Below are positions 1 to 11,449 of a stretch of DNA of 64,000 bases, piece after piece (positions within the stretch are counted from its first letter, which is position 1; every line of letters begins with the position of its first letter). The translations under genes and the position numbers were made by a program. The stretch covers positions 4,774,001 through 4,838,000 of the forward strand of contig CM060732.1 of the NCBI GenBank assembly GCA_030704615.1, given 5' to 3'. The notes below the pieces were generated by a model. That model worked only from the letters and a program-made list of their open reading frames with translations. It was not told the DNA's origin and ran no database searches. The DNA comes from Takakia lepidozioides (Eukaryota > Streptophyta > Takakiopsida > Takakiales > Takakiaceae).

Positions 1-290
1 GCTAACATTGCCCAGACATTTGCCTTGGTTCTCCGGCGAAGCACATGAGAACCCTGAGTATCATGTGAAATTTTTTATTCAATGTTGCTATTCTAACCAA
101 GCATTGGATGATGCTTATTGGCTGATCTAGTTTCCTACAACCATGAGAGGGAGAGAATCTACTTGGTATTGGCAGCAGGCACCAGGAACATTTGTCACTT
201 GGTTGTAGATTCGCGACGCATTTTTGGATCATTTCCGGGCGGTGCACCAATTCACTAGTGTCCTGATGGCATTAGCACGAATCCATCACC
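1..290 (+). mobile_element. Decayed Ty3/gypsy gag fragment
   Basis: Reading forward through about 40-290 gives a gag-like order: a segment with PEYHVKFF, then FPTTMRGRESTWYW, then IRDAFLDHFRAVHQF. This matches the shape of the plant retrotransposon gag domain, where a W-rich stretch is followed by a D-F-F repeat. Two in-frame stops interrupt it (after DDAYWLI and after FVTWL), so it is a relic. No protease or polymerase follows; the next 300 bases are T-rich and hold nothing recognisable. The element may continue left of the window. Confidence 0.5.
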
Positions 291-599
291 ATTTCCAGTT
301 TTTTTTTGTTGAGAAGTTGGCACAGAATTCATGCTGCCCATTTTTCGGTTTTTTTATTTATTTTTTATTTTTTTTCTAAAGTCGGCACATACTTCCGACT
401 GTCTATTTCCCGTTTTGCCCTCGTGGGTATAGGTGGTACACCTTCTAATACCGTACATTTAGTCATCTTTAGAGATATAACATGGTCCTTCAGCTTTGCT
501 CATATCCCTATGTCGAACCTAGAATCTTGCTTTGGGTTTGCTTCGGGGTAGGTTCGAAAACTCTGCTCATGGCTCGTCTGCTAACAAAAAACCAAAAGG

Positions 600-1010
600 T
601 GGGGGGGGGAAGTGACTGAACAGCAGCAGCTGCTCGGTCACTCCCCCCCCCCCCCCCCCCCCACCTTCTTTTTTATTTTTCTTCCCTCATCTCTCCCACT
701 TTCTCCCTCTGTCTCCCTCTGTCCCATCAGGATGTGCAGAGAGAGGGAGAGAGGGACTGTTGAAAAAAAAAAAAAAAAAAAGGTGGGAGGTGGGGAAGTG
801 ATTGGAGCAGCTGCCCTTTCTCTCCCACTCTCCCTCGCTGCCTCTGTCCCTCTCTCCCTCTCTCTCCCTCTGTCCCATCACGATGTGGAGAGAGAGGGAG
901 AGAGGGAGAGAGAATGAGTGATGAGGGGGAAAAAAAAGAAAAAAGAAAAAAAGGTGGGGGGGGGGGGGTGTGAGTGACTGCAGCAGCAGCTGCTCAGTCC
1001 CCCCCCCCAA

Positions 1011-1057
<47 letters not shown>

Positions 1058-2775
1058 CTTCTCTCATCTCTCCCTTTGTCTCCCTCTGTCCCATGAAGAT
1101 GTGGAGAGAGAGGGACAATTGAGGGGAAAAAAAAAAAACAATGTGGGGGGGGGGGGGGAGGGGGGTGACTGAGCAGCAGCAACAGCTGCTCAGTTATTCC
1201 CCCACCGCCCCACATTTTATTTATTTATTTTCCCTCAACAGTCCCTTTTTGTCCCTCTGTCCCTCTGTCCTTCTGTCCCCCTCTCTCCCTCTATCTCCTT
1301 CTGTCCCATCAAGATATGGAGAGAGAGGGAATGATGATGGAAAAAAAAAAAAAAAAAAAAAAAAAAGGTGGGGGGTGGGGGGGGGGAGTGACTGAGCTGC
1401 AGCAGCTGCTGTTTTTTTCTCTCATCTCTCCCTCTCTCTCCCTCCCTCCTTGGAATTGGCCGGTTTTATCGGAGTTGATTTCCTGTTTTTTCATCCATAC
1501 CGGATAGACTCTGGCAGTGTTTTCATCCGTCCTATAACGATTTTTCATCCATATTGGATGAACTACCAGGGTGGACACTGAATTACCTCTAAGATGAGTC
1601 TCTGATTTTTCACTCTTTTATTGACTTTCATCCATACTGGATGAGTCACCAGAGAATGAGGAATTACATCTATGGGGGTTGCCACTGGCATCCTGTTTTT
1701 TCATCCATACCAGATAAAAACTGCCAGGATATTAATTTTTTCATTCCTCTTTTATTGCTTTTTCATCCGTACCGGGTGAAGCATTTTTGGGATGTTGAAT
1801 TATCTGTGAGGATGTAAAACCGTTGCCATGGATGTTATTTCCTGTTTTTTCATCCTACTGATGGATTTTTTCCAACGGATGAACTCAAAGATGTTTTTGT
1901 CATCTGAACCGGATGATGTGTATAGCTTTTGATGGCCCTGAACTGATATTAATTACCCCTAATTATGGTTAATTACGGTGTGAAGCCCTAACCCCTATCC
2001 TAAAACCTACCGTTTAACCTAGCTACGGATGAAATCCGTCGGGTTGTAAAGGATGTGATATTGATTGTTCATCCTGCACGGATGAAAAATCGGGCAAGTG
2101 CCCTAGGATGTCTCTCCCGGCGTCAGAAGCACGAGCCTTGCTTTTGAGCTCGTGGGGAGAGCATTATGGCGTCTGCGTTTTGTTGCTGCCCTGTTTGCTG
2201 CATCGTACCCGTGCTGGGCGATCTCCTGGGGATGCGCAATGACGGCGCTTGGTTTCTCTTACAGGCGGGAGACAATGCTGTGAATGCATCGTTTCTTTCC
2301 CTCCTCTGGCTTTTAATTTTTGCAGCAGCGCTTGTGTTGGGAAAAATCTCTCTCTCCCCTTCTTAAACCCAGCAAGTGTCCTTGTATGCTTCACTTCTCC
2401 TTTGCTTTGCTGGAGGTGGCTTGCTGGTGGTGATGGCGCACAATTCTCTTCCCCAATTGCTCAAGGTGCTTTTGGTGATTAAGATTCCTTTTGTTTCATG
2501 TCTTCCTCTCTTGCTTTTGAGGTTCTTAGTTGACATCGATGATAAGTGTAGGGGTCTGTGATTCACCTGGGGTTCCACAATCCTCACTAACCTGTTGGTT
2601 TTTGTAGGGGCTTGTAATGGGACTAGGTGAGGATCCCTACTTGCTTTGAATTTTCTTGAGCTTGCAGATGCGGATGTGGGCAAAGGGACCCTCTTGTATA
2701 TGGCGTCTTGACCTGGCTGCTGCCTGCAGCCCCGATTTCGGTCTGCTTGCTCTTGGTTTGGCATGATGCCGCTTC
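600..2775 (+). repeat. Dispersed hairpin-rich repeat, copy A
   Basis: This stretch is the plus-oriented copy of a long repeat whose inverted copy lies at about 43680-45090. The two align over a low-complexity GA/poly-A end, a cluster of CATCC...GGATG hairpins (about 1490-2090 here), and a downstream part at about 2100-2770 that contains shared words such as GGTTTCTTAGTTGAC-like text, TTGTTGGTTTTTGT and GCTGCCTGCAGCCCCGATTT. I see no protein in it. Short ORFs here differ in frame and length from the other copy, so the repeat looks non-coding. It could be a non-autonomous retroelement or part of a larger unknown element. No terminal repeats or target-site duplication were identified. Confidence 0.65.
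601..1440. repeat. Low-complexity block with repeated GTGACTGAGCAGC palindromes
   Basis: Homopolymer runs (G, C, A, T) and GAGAGGGA/TCCCTCTC tracts alternate here. Between each poly-G and the following poly-C or poly-T run sits an imperfect palindrome of the form GTGACTGAGCAGC...GCTGCTCAGTCAC: at 612-645, about 973-1000, 1166-1196 and a half copy at 1388-1410, with a diverged one near 796-815. The same unit appears once in the inverted copy B at about 44955-44980. The apparent ORFs are simple-sequence artefacts. Confidence 0.75.
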
Positions 2776-3291
2776 TGTAAGGCCTGTGTTTTGCTGCCGT
2801 CTATGGGGCATCTTAGTTTCAAAGGCCTGTTTTCTGAAGCCCTGCATCCAACCTTTACCTTGTCTTTGGATCCCTAACAGCAGAGCTTGTGGATCACTAG
2901 GCTAGGTTATAATTTTGTGGCTCCAGAGGTTCTATGTTTTATGGGTAAGGCGTCAGTGGCCTTGTGTTCTATGGGACGAGGTGGCCTTGAATTTTATGGC
3001 AGCAGCCTGGTAAGGCACTGGCCTGCCCATTTTCAGGCCTTCATTTGGTAGATAATGGATCATAGTAGAATGCTCTTACAAACCCTAGCATTTGGCATCT
3101 TGAGAAACGGTGATGGTAAGGTAAGTAAGAGCCACTTCGCCTTGCAGCTAGTGTCTCCTTGTAGGGGTGGGCCCTATGAAGAAAGTGGGCCCGTATCCAA
3201 GGTACGTAGGATACCAAGGGTGGATATGCCACCATAAAATAGTTTTGTATACTATACTATACCAAAAAACCCAAAAATAAAATAAAATAAA

Positions 3292-3323
<32 letters not shown>

Positions 3324-3350
3324 GAGAAAAACACGAAATTAAATTTAAAA
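2776..3350. other. No gene seen; A-rich microsatellite at the right
   Basis: No coding region or known repeat is visible from 2776 to about 3240. From 3275 to 3325 there is an (ATAA)n/(ATA)n microsatellite that leads into A/T-rich DNA. Confidence 0.4.
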
Positions 3351-3353
3351 TAA

Positions 3354-3745
3354 GGGACCGCTAGGGGACAACTGTAAAGCGTCTGCTGCGCCTGAAAAAA
3401 TCAAAATATAAAAAATATTTTTCGAAATTAAATAGTAAAATTAGATTAGAAACAAAAACAAGAAATCCAGGCGACTGCTGTGACGGTCGCCTCGGAAAGT
3501 GCGTCTGCCGCTGCAGAGTAGCATGGGGAAACCCAAAAGAACATTTAAAAAAAATTAAATTAAATTAAATAAAGGGACCGCTGTGGACCGCTGGGGGACG
3601 GCTGTGGCAGCTGCCGCCTGGGATAGATCGTCTGCTGCCTCTGAGAAAAACAGCATATAAAAAATATTATTCAAAATTAAGTAGTAAGATTAAAATAGAA
3701 ACAAAACAAAATCCAGGCGACCACTGTGGCGATCGCCTGGGAAAT
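3354..3745. repeat. Two-unit tandem duplication, about 246-bp period
   Basis: The unit begins with GGGACCGCT, passes through an AT-rich spacer with ATATAAAAAATATT and ends with a GC-rich inverted motif of the type CCAGGCGAC...GTCGCCTGG. It occurs at 3354-3500 and again at 3575-3745 with scattered changes. Nothing coding is visible. From 3745 to about 4130 the DNA is AT-rich with a short repeat, GTTGTTATTAAATAACAA, seen at about 3953 and 4060. Confidence 0.55.
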
Positions 3746-4136
3746 AATAATAATAAGTTAAATAATTTTTTAATTACATAATTCATAAAACAGATAAAAA
3801 GAATTAAAATAAGGAACAAAACCAAAATGAATATTCAGGAAAAATAAAACCAAACTATAAAATATTCTGGTACATGTTTATGTTCCATGTATATGCCTGA
3901 ATGTACATGTATATACAAGTGGGTTTTTATTTTTAGTGGATGTTCAACTAGTTGTTATTAAATAACAACGTGTTCTTATGAAATAGCAACGACTTGTTAA
4001 CAACAACGGGAAAAAAAACAAAAAAAAACAAAAAACCAGAAACAACAACAACAACAACGTGTTGTTATTAAATAACAAGGACTTGTTAACAACCAGTAGT
4101 GGAGAAGCATATTTGGGAAGATGCTTTGGTTTGAAG

Positions 4137-5335
4137 CATCTTTTGGCGCATCACGTTGATGTATTGAAGGGTGTAGATGTGGTCAAATGGTACACACTTA
4201 GTGAATACTTTTTTGCCACATCTACACCTATAACAAACCCTGTCACACCCATACAGTCAAACCTGGATAATGTTACATTTTTTTTTGTTATATCATCCTA
4301 AATGTTATGGTTTTCTTACTATGTAAAAATATACACTGACAAGAAGAGTGTTATTTGTTATTTGTTATTGAATACCTACTCTCCTCTTTGTTAAGACACC
4401 TCTGTAATTGTTACATTCAATAAAATAATAATAAAAAAATAAAGATGATACTAGTACTCAAATTCAAATTCAAATTCACTCTTGAAATGGGCATTTGAAC
4501 TATTGAAATGGCCAGGAGAACCCTAACCGCCGTCTCTTAGGGTTTGGGGGGCCTCCAGGGAACTTGAGAACCTCCTGGTTGGGTACTGCGAATGTTTACG
4601 GGAACAGAGAACAGTAGGTTGAGCACTATGTGATGACACTTCAATGCTACTAAGATACTATGAGCGTATGTTTGAAGAAGAGAGGAAGCATCGATGCTAC
4701 TATTGTACGTGTCGGCAATGTCTTGTTATGAGGTGGATTGAGAATCCAACAAGAAGCTGTGTTTGTAGATTAAATGTGAGGTTCCACATTGGTCTAGATT
4801 TTGCGGTGAGAGCCAAAAGGTTGAATTGCAAGTGCTTGAGTAGATTTAGAATCCTCCCTGTTTGGTTATGTAGTTGTAGATTTAAGAATCAACTCGGTGA
4901 AATATCAAATCCTGAGAGCAACGAGGAGGTCGCCGAGAGCAACGATGAGGTCGACGTCAACACATGAGAGCGGCAATGAGATTGAGTTTGATAGTGGACA
5001 TTACGGACAGTGGACATAGAGACATTACGTCATATTTTCTGCCCTCTTTCTAAATGTTATCTTGCATTTGAAGGACCTGTTTTAATGTTAAATTTCTAAT
5101 TGTTACGTTATGAAATTTCAACCTGTTTTACTGTCATTTGATATAACTGCCTAATTGTGATAGAGTTCTTACTCTTGGAGCATAACAATTATCCAAGTTT
5201 GACTGTAACAACTCGTTGTGAAGAACATTGCATTGATGTTGTTATGGGTGTGACAGGGACAGTGACGGGTCGGTACAGGGACAGGGTTTGTGGTCAAAAA
5301 GTATTCCATATAAGAGTGTTTTGATGAGTGTCAGG
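4137..5335. mobile_element. Candidate DNA transposon with long inverted repeats
   Basis: The text at about 4202-4276 (including CCTGTCACACCCATA and TCAAACCTGGATAAT) recurs in reverse complement at about 5185-5310. The right arm holds about 45 extra bases inside the repeat. The outer flanks also match in inverted orientation around AAAAAGTATTC. This gives arms of roughly 80-130 bp around a body of about 900 bp, a layout typical of Mutator-like or similar TIR elements. A 107-residue open frame at 4644-4967 lies inside; it is Cys-rich (CYYCTCRQC) but I do not recognise it. No clean target-site duplication was found. Confidence 0.45.
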
Positions 5336-5600
5336 TCGTCATGCCTTTGAGTATGGCGCACAACATTTACAATGCTCATAGCATGGAAACCATACATTGA
5401 CCAACAAAGTCAGAGATGGCAAGACACTGTATAACATTACAAAGTTTTTCACAGCAACTGTTCATGTAGAGGAATGATGTCGAGACAGGGATGCCATCAC
5501 ATTGCAGAATATGGAAATTATTATTATTATTATTATTATTATTTTAAGAAAGGGGACAGAAGCCTGTTGATCAAATTAAATAAGAAGGAGCTACAATTAT
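5336..5600. repeat. Intergenic DNA with (ATT)n microsatellite
   Basis: No gene is visible. A perfect run of about nine ATT units lies at 5517-5545. Confidence 0.6.
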
Positions 5601-5631
5601 TTTCTAGAGTCGGCGTGACTTAACATAAGGT

Positions 5632-7141
5632 TCATCCAGAGGACGATGTGGAGCCACGTCCACTTGAAAAGCTATTGTCCGAATCCAAGGCACAACTATC
5701 TACGAAGATGCTAGCATTGCCAAACGACTGTGCATGTCTATGAGGTAGACATGGCGATTGAATGAGAGCACAGTGCCTCGCCATTGCCCCCGCATAAACC
5801 GGTAAGTTGGTAAGACTGCGGGGGACTCCCAAAAATTTGAGGATGGGCAAAAAAAGGGACACTTCGCATCACCGGAATGGGACTCATGTAAGACATAACA
5901 TACAACTTGCGAGATCAGTGAATATGAAGGCAACCATGCAAACATATAGATATCGTCACAACAGCGATGCAAATGGCATAATCTGCATAACAAGGTTTAG
6001 ACTTACTCACAAAGGAAAGTGTCATCAATCTCCATATCGTGGGTGACAAGGGCTCTTGAATGGCAACAGTCTCTGTCTACGTTGCCAAAGAGGATCCTTG
6101 GTGGAGTAGAGCTATGACACTGGCATACAGATCTACATCTGCAAAAAGGTGCCTCCTGGCTGCCTTGCATGCATGGAAAGAGGCACCTGTAGGAAAAGCC
6201 ATAAAATTTTTGAGGAGGTGGAGGTGGTTTCACAAACAAAGAGGCTTATAGAAGACCAAAGCAGGCGAGAGCAAAGGCAACAAACTTGTAGAGAGATATA
6301 GATCCACAACTCTGGTGCCGTGGTAGCTTTTTTTGTTGCTCTCGCATTTCTGGAATGTATCTGACGCCAACAACAGGTTCTTGAAACTCTAAAGAGACAT
6401 CTTTCCGAGTTTCTACATTCTATACAAGGGGTGTACCAGGTTCGTCATCACATGTGACGTCTCTGTCCCCCTACAAAGAGCAAAGTCAAATGAGTATATA
6501 AGAAAGAGAACGAGAGGATTGATCCACAGATGAAAGGTGATAAGGTGGAAACGAGCAAAGCAACCTACTTGTTGATGTCATGCATTGTTGTAAGCAGCTG
6601 CGTGATATTCCCTCGGGGTCGAGCACCATCGACATCACGGAATAGTGCCACTCCCTCTCATCGAGATGCATCCTTCCAATGTAATCCATCCAGGCAAGAA
6701 GTCTATGGTTGTCGTCCCAGACATAGAACACCTTCCACTTGAACTGTAGAGTTCCAGGATTCTTTGAAAGCTGCAACTCAAACTCAGTGTTGACCTCTTT
6801 CCAGTACCCTCCCCACTCATCTATAATCTTCGGCCACCGTTGTCTCTCTTCCACTGGTGTCCGCCAATGAGACGTATAACACCTGTGACCCCAAACTCGT
6901 ATTGACTTTCAATATTCTCGCTTCAAATCCAACACCGCAATGCTCCTTAGTGAATCAGATCGCCACCCAGACTCTTTCCGTTTGTCTTGGACCTAATCTG
7001 CGAACTGCGTCTCTCACCTCCTCCTCTCGTAGCTGTGGTTCACCTAGCAACTGTATGATCTCCCTCGTCTTTCTTCTCTCTCCAAGTCCACTCCGTACAG
7101 GAGCTGGTACTTGGATCAAATCCGCACATCCTTGCATTGGA
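5632..7141 (-). pseudogene. Decayed ORF of an uncharacterised plant family
   Basis: On the minus strand two adjacent open frames read as one broken protein. The first (7137-6955) has RKTREIIQLLGEPQLREEE and RLGPRQTERVWVAI, then a stop and a continuing piece containing FTKEHCGVGFEA. After a frame change near 6865 the second (6854-6486) has RQRWPKIIDEWGGYWKEV, KWKVFYVWDDNHRLLAWMDY and DEREWHYSV. A further frame change near 6620 gives LLTTMHDINK, which fits as the natural continuation. From general memory this resembles a multicopy family of unknown function in seed-free plants; I cannot name it. More minus-strand open frames without recognisable content extend to 5632. At least two frameshifts and one stop argue against function. 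Confidence 0.35.
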
Positions 7142-7859
7142 GGTTACACTGCTCAGTACCCACAGCCCTAATGTACTAGGTGATTGCCTTTAGGCCCATT
7201 ATCTGGAAACCAGATCTTGGACTAACTTATTGCACCGCGATCACGACAGTGACAACCCACAAGTTGTCGTGAGTTCTAAACGCTGGGGTCAATACCTCAG
7301 CACGGAACAAGGAAAACGTGAAAGTGCAGAGTTGGACTTTCGCCACAGCTATCGCCAGCAAATATATCAAGTGGGTGAAGTACTTTTGGATACAGGGTGA
7401 GGTTGACACTGGGGATGAGCGCCCGAGCGGCGTCACCCATTCTAAAAGACCGGGGATGGAGTGAGGGATTTCGGAGGCAGTGGATTGTATGCAGGAGTAG
7501 TTGTTGGGTTTATATTTATGGAAGAGAGGGATCGATAGCTGGAAAATCTTCTTGGGTTTTGGACGGAGCTCTGTGGTGATGCTGTTCGGTGCTGCTGCAG
7601 TGCTCGCTTTAAGTTTGGGCTTATATAGGTGAAGAAGGTGTTTGGTTTCGGTGAGGCGGATGAGTGTAAGTTAATGGTTGAATGTTGTTGCTCCTGAAAA
7701 AAACAGGTACATTGAAGGGTTACATCTTTTGGGCTTTTCATTGTGGTAAAGATTGATTTTACGAAAAAATGCTATCAACCTGTTTCCGTGGTACAGCGAT
7801 GAATGGGTGAGCTGTTGTGGCTGCGAATATGATGATACTGGAAAGTACCTGGACTTAGC
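7142..7859. promoter_or_regulatory. 5' flank of the LDL1-like gene
   Basis: There is no convincing gene here. The region lies immediately upstream of the demethylase start codon at 7860 and presumably holds its promoter and 5' UTR. I could not single out a TATA box or a splice-supported leader intron. Confidence 0.3.
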
Positions 7860-10800
7860 ATGGCGGACGAAGGAGTAGGAAGTCAAGCAGAGGAGGATGT
7901 GTCTCCAAGCATTGTAGAGGACACAGGACAAAAGGTGAATTGGGAGGAAGGCGATTTGTCTAGGGAGGTGGCCGAGGATGTTGCAGCAGCTTCCGGCTCT
8001 GATTTAGGGTTTTTATTTGACGTGGGGCTTGGGGCAGAGCTTGCAGCCAATTTTAACGAGCAGGCAGGGGATGTAGGGAGATTGTATGAAGGGAATAATG
8101 GCTCCAGGCTAGCCGATGATCTGAGTAGAGAGGAACATGTGAAAGTTGAACATAATGGAAATGAGGGCTCCAGGTTAATCGATGATCTGAGCAGAGAGGC
8201 ATATGTGGAAGTTGAACATGCGGATAGAGGAACTGGACATCCGAGTGAGTGGGATTCGAGCCCGAATGTCAAAGTGGTGGATGGAGGAACTGGATATCCC
8301 AGTGTGTGGGATAGAAGCCCGAACGTCCAAGTGGAGAACAGCCTTGAGGCGGATAGAGGAACTGGCCATCCCAGTGTGTGGGTAACGAGCCCGAAAATCA
8401 AATTGGAGGACAGCCTTGAGGCCGCTGAGCGTGATGTAAACTCTCAGGGGGCAGGGCAACTGGGGGAAGTCCTCACTGCTGCTGCTCCTCAACGAGAGGG
8501 ATTGGAGGGCAATGTGGTGGCTGAGAATGCAGTGAAGAGAAAAAGGAAGCGGCGGGAAAGGGTTGTGGTAATGCAGGAGGTGGCAGAGCAAGGGGCAGGG
8601 GGTAAGATTATACGGGCATTAAGACAACAGGCACGAGTTTCAACCTATGATGAAAGTGCTGGGGATGCAGAGATCGAGGAACAATTAGGGTCCACGCCAT
8701 CGGCAGCCAAGGGTCGCAAAAGGAAGCAGGTGGATGTGGAGAAAGAGGTGAACGTGGAAGCAATGATTGCAGCATCTATAGGATTTCCAAGAGAGTCACT
8801 GACGGAGGAAGAAATAGAAGCTGGTGTTATTTCAACAGTGGGCAGTGTGGAGCAAGCAAACTACATTGTTGTGCGCAATCATATTTTGGCAAAGTGGAGA
8901 GAGAATGTGAACTCGTGGTTAGACCAGGATATGGTGATGGAGTCTATCCGCAGCCAGCACAAGAGTCTGGTAGCGGCTGCCTACAAGTTCCTTCTCTCAC
9001 ACGGCTACATCAACTTTGGGGTCGCCCCTGCCATTAAAGCTGCCATTCCTGCAGAAAACAACAAGGCATCAGTGGTTATAATAGGTGCAGGGCTGGCAGG
9101 CTTGGGGGCTGCCCGGCAGCTGTTAGCCTTCGGACACAGAGTGCTTGTAGTGGAAGGCAGGCAGCGTCCTGGAGGCAGAGTATACACGAAGAAGATGCAG
9201 GGAGACAATTTAATGGCTGCTGCTGATCTAGGGGGAAGTGTTGTGACTGGGATTCATGGAAATCCTCTTGGTGTGTTGGCGCGGCAGCTGGGTCTACCAC
9301 TCCATAAAATCCGGGAGAAGTGCCCTCTGTACCAGCCTGATGGGCACCCTGTGAAGGAGGATGTTGATGCCAAGGTGGAGTCACAATTTAACAAGTTGCT
9401 GGACAAGACCAGCAAGTGGCGCGAGGACATGGAACAGGTTGCTGAGGGCATTTCATTGGGTGCCACTCTGGAGATACTGCAACAGGCTGCTGGAGTTGGG
9501 GAGACTGCTTCAGAAAGGCAACTATATGACTGGCATTTGGCCAATCTTGAGTATGCAAATGCTGGGCTGCTCACTAACTTGTCACTCGCATTTTGGGACC
9601 AGGATGACCCTTATGAAATGGGGGGCGACCACTGCTTTCTTCCAGGTGGGAATGCACAGCTTGTGGTGGCCTTGGCCGAGGACATACCTATCTTCTATGG
9701 CAAGACTGTGCACCGCATTCGGTATGGGAGTGGGGGTGTGCAAGTGCTAGCAGGTGAGCGGGTGTTCGAAGGTGACATGGCGCTGTGCACGGTGCCATTA
9801 GGAGTATTGAAGAAGGGGATGGTGAAATTTGAGCCGGAGCTACCACAGCGAAAGCTGGATGCTATTATGAGACTTGGGTTTGGGCTATTGAACAAGGTGG
9901 TAATGCTTTTCCCTGAAGTTTTTTGGGGTTCTGAGCTGGACACATTTGGGCACCTTTCCGAGCATCCCAGCAAGCGGGGTGAGTATTTTCTGTTCTATAG
10001 CTATGCCGGAGTGTCGGGAGGACCTCTTCTGCTTGCCTTGGTGGCTGGAGAGGCAGCCATTGAATTTGAGCGGACTGCTCCTTTGACAGCTGTCACTCGT
10101 GTTATGAGCGTCCTCAGAGGTACCTCACTACTGCAGAGTTGGATGAGTGAGAGGAAAGTGTTGTGGAGTATGCACTTGGCTATAACTATTGTGGGGGCCA
10201 TATAACGATACAAACATTGCTGTTCCATGCAGAAGAAATCCCTGCATTCTTTAATCAGCATAGTGGATTTGAGGATTCCCATCCTTTTGGTTGCTCTCCT
10301 TTTTTCTTCACCTGTATATTTGAATGGGCACCTACAGGTGATTAACTATTGCGGGGGCCATATAACGATACAAACATTGCTGTTCCATGCAGAAGAAATC
10401 CCTGCATTCTTTAATCAGCATAGTGGTTTTTGAGGATTCCCATCCTTTTGGTTTCTCTCCTTTTTTCTTCACCTGTATATTTGAATGGGTATTGATGGAA
10501 CACAGAGTCAACATTAGAAACCATTTGTCTTGTTAATGTAGCTGTGAACCAATCCATTAGACGCTTTTGCCTTCCACATGACCTTTTCCATCGTGCCTGT
10601 ATGTGTGCTCCGAGAACTAGAAACAACAAAGCCTGTGTGAGAGCAAATATCTACCAGGAAAGGTAGGAAGATATGTGACATGCTGTTTGTGGTGCAGGCA
10701 TTTATGAGCCCAAGGGCATTCAAGTTCCGAATCCACTTCAGACTGTGTGTACACGCTGGGGCAGTGATGGACTGTCCTGTGGCTCATACTCAAATGTGGC

Positions 10801-11449
10801 AGTTGGATCATCAGGAGATGACTACGATATCTTGGCAGAGAGTGTTGGAGATGGCCGGCTATTCTTTGCTGGGGAGGCTACCAATCGTCGGTATCCAGCA
10901 ACCATGCATGGTGCATTCTTGAGTGGGCTACGAGAAGCAGGGAATATCGCAGCAGCTACTGCAGCCAGAATGGCTCCACCCAAAGGAGAACGAGGAATTC
11001 CCAAAGATATTCAATCATACACAGCCACATTAACGGATCTCTTCAAGGAACCTGACCTTGAATTTGGATGTTTTTCTGTCATCTTTGACCATCAAACCAA
11101 TGATCCCAATTCCTTAGCATTGGTGAAATTAGTGTACGGCGGGCCAGCCAAGAAGAAGATTGGCGAGAGTGCAACAGTAGATGAGCTGTTGCATCTGTAT
11201 ACCACGATCACCCGCCAGCAGGCATATGAATTGAGGGAGGTGAAAGGAGGAGACAAAGGAAGGTTCATCTATTTGTGCCAGAAGTTTGGGGTGAAGCTGG
11301 TGGGGCGGAGGGGACTTGGCCCAGAGGGGGATGCATTGGTTGTGGCCATACAGAATAGAGGGGCAAGAAAGTTTGGCTCTATTCCTACTTCAAATGTACC
11401 TAAGTTGCCTAAATCTTGTGCAGTCTCCTCAGCAGTACCCACAAAGTGA
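7860..11449 (+). CDS. LDL1: LSD1-like histone lysine demethylase (SWIRM + FAD amine oxidase)
   Basis: Two exons, 7860-10119 and 10698-11449, join in phase across a GT-AG intron to give a 1003-residue protein. Expected role: FAD-dependent removal of methyl groups from histone H3 lysine 4 in the nucleus. The N-terminus (1-290) is acidic and low-complexity, with three imperfect 20-residue repeats around residues 121-178 (GTGHPS-W-SP core) and a basic patch [10 protein letters not shown] near 225. A SWIRM domain follows at about 298-388 ([10 protein letters not shown] ... HGYINFGV). The dinucleotide motif [17 protein letters not shown] starts near 404, and [12 protein letters not shown] carries the conserved active-site-region lysine near 678. 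Exon 2 supplies [20 protein letters not shown]. The SWIRM and oxidase text is closest, from memory, to Arabidopsis LDL1. It lacks an obvious tower insertion, as plant members do. A conserved C-terminal extension of about 160 residues follows. I see no stop or frameshift, so it is probably functional. A possible poly(A) signal AATAAA lies at 11769. Confidence 0.92.
10184..10489 (+). repeat. 160-bp tandem duplication inside the LDL1 intron
   Basis: The intron (10120-10697) contains two nearly identical tandem units, about 10184-10343 and 10344-10489. Both start with AACTATTG(T/C)GGGGGCCATA and end with TTGAATGGG, differing by a few substitutions and one extra T. The first unit keeps the exon 1 frame open to 10205, so it makes the exon look longer than it is. 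Confidence 0.85.

Noticed and set aside
612-1578. Open frames of 63-143 codons on both strands
   Set aside because: They consist of homopolymer and GA/TC tracts (poly-Lys, poly-Pro, Ser-Leu runs) and are artefacts of simple sequence.
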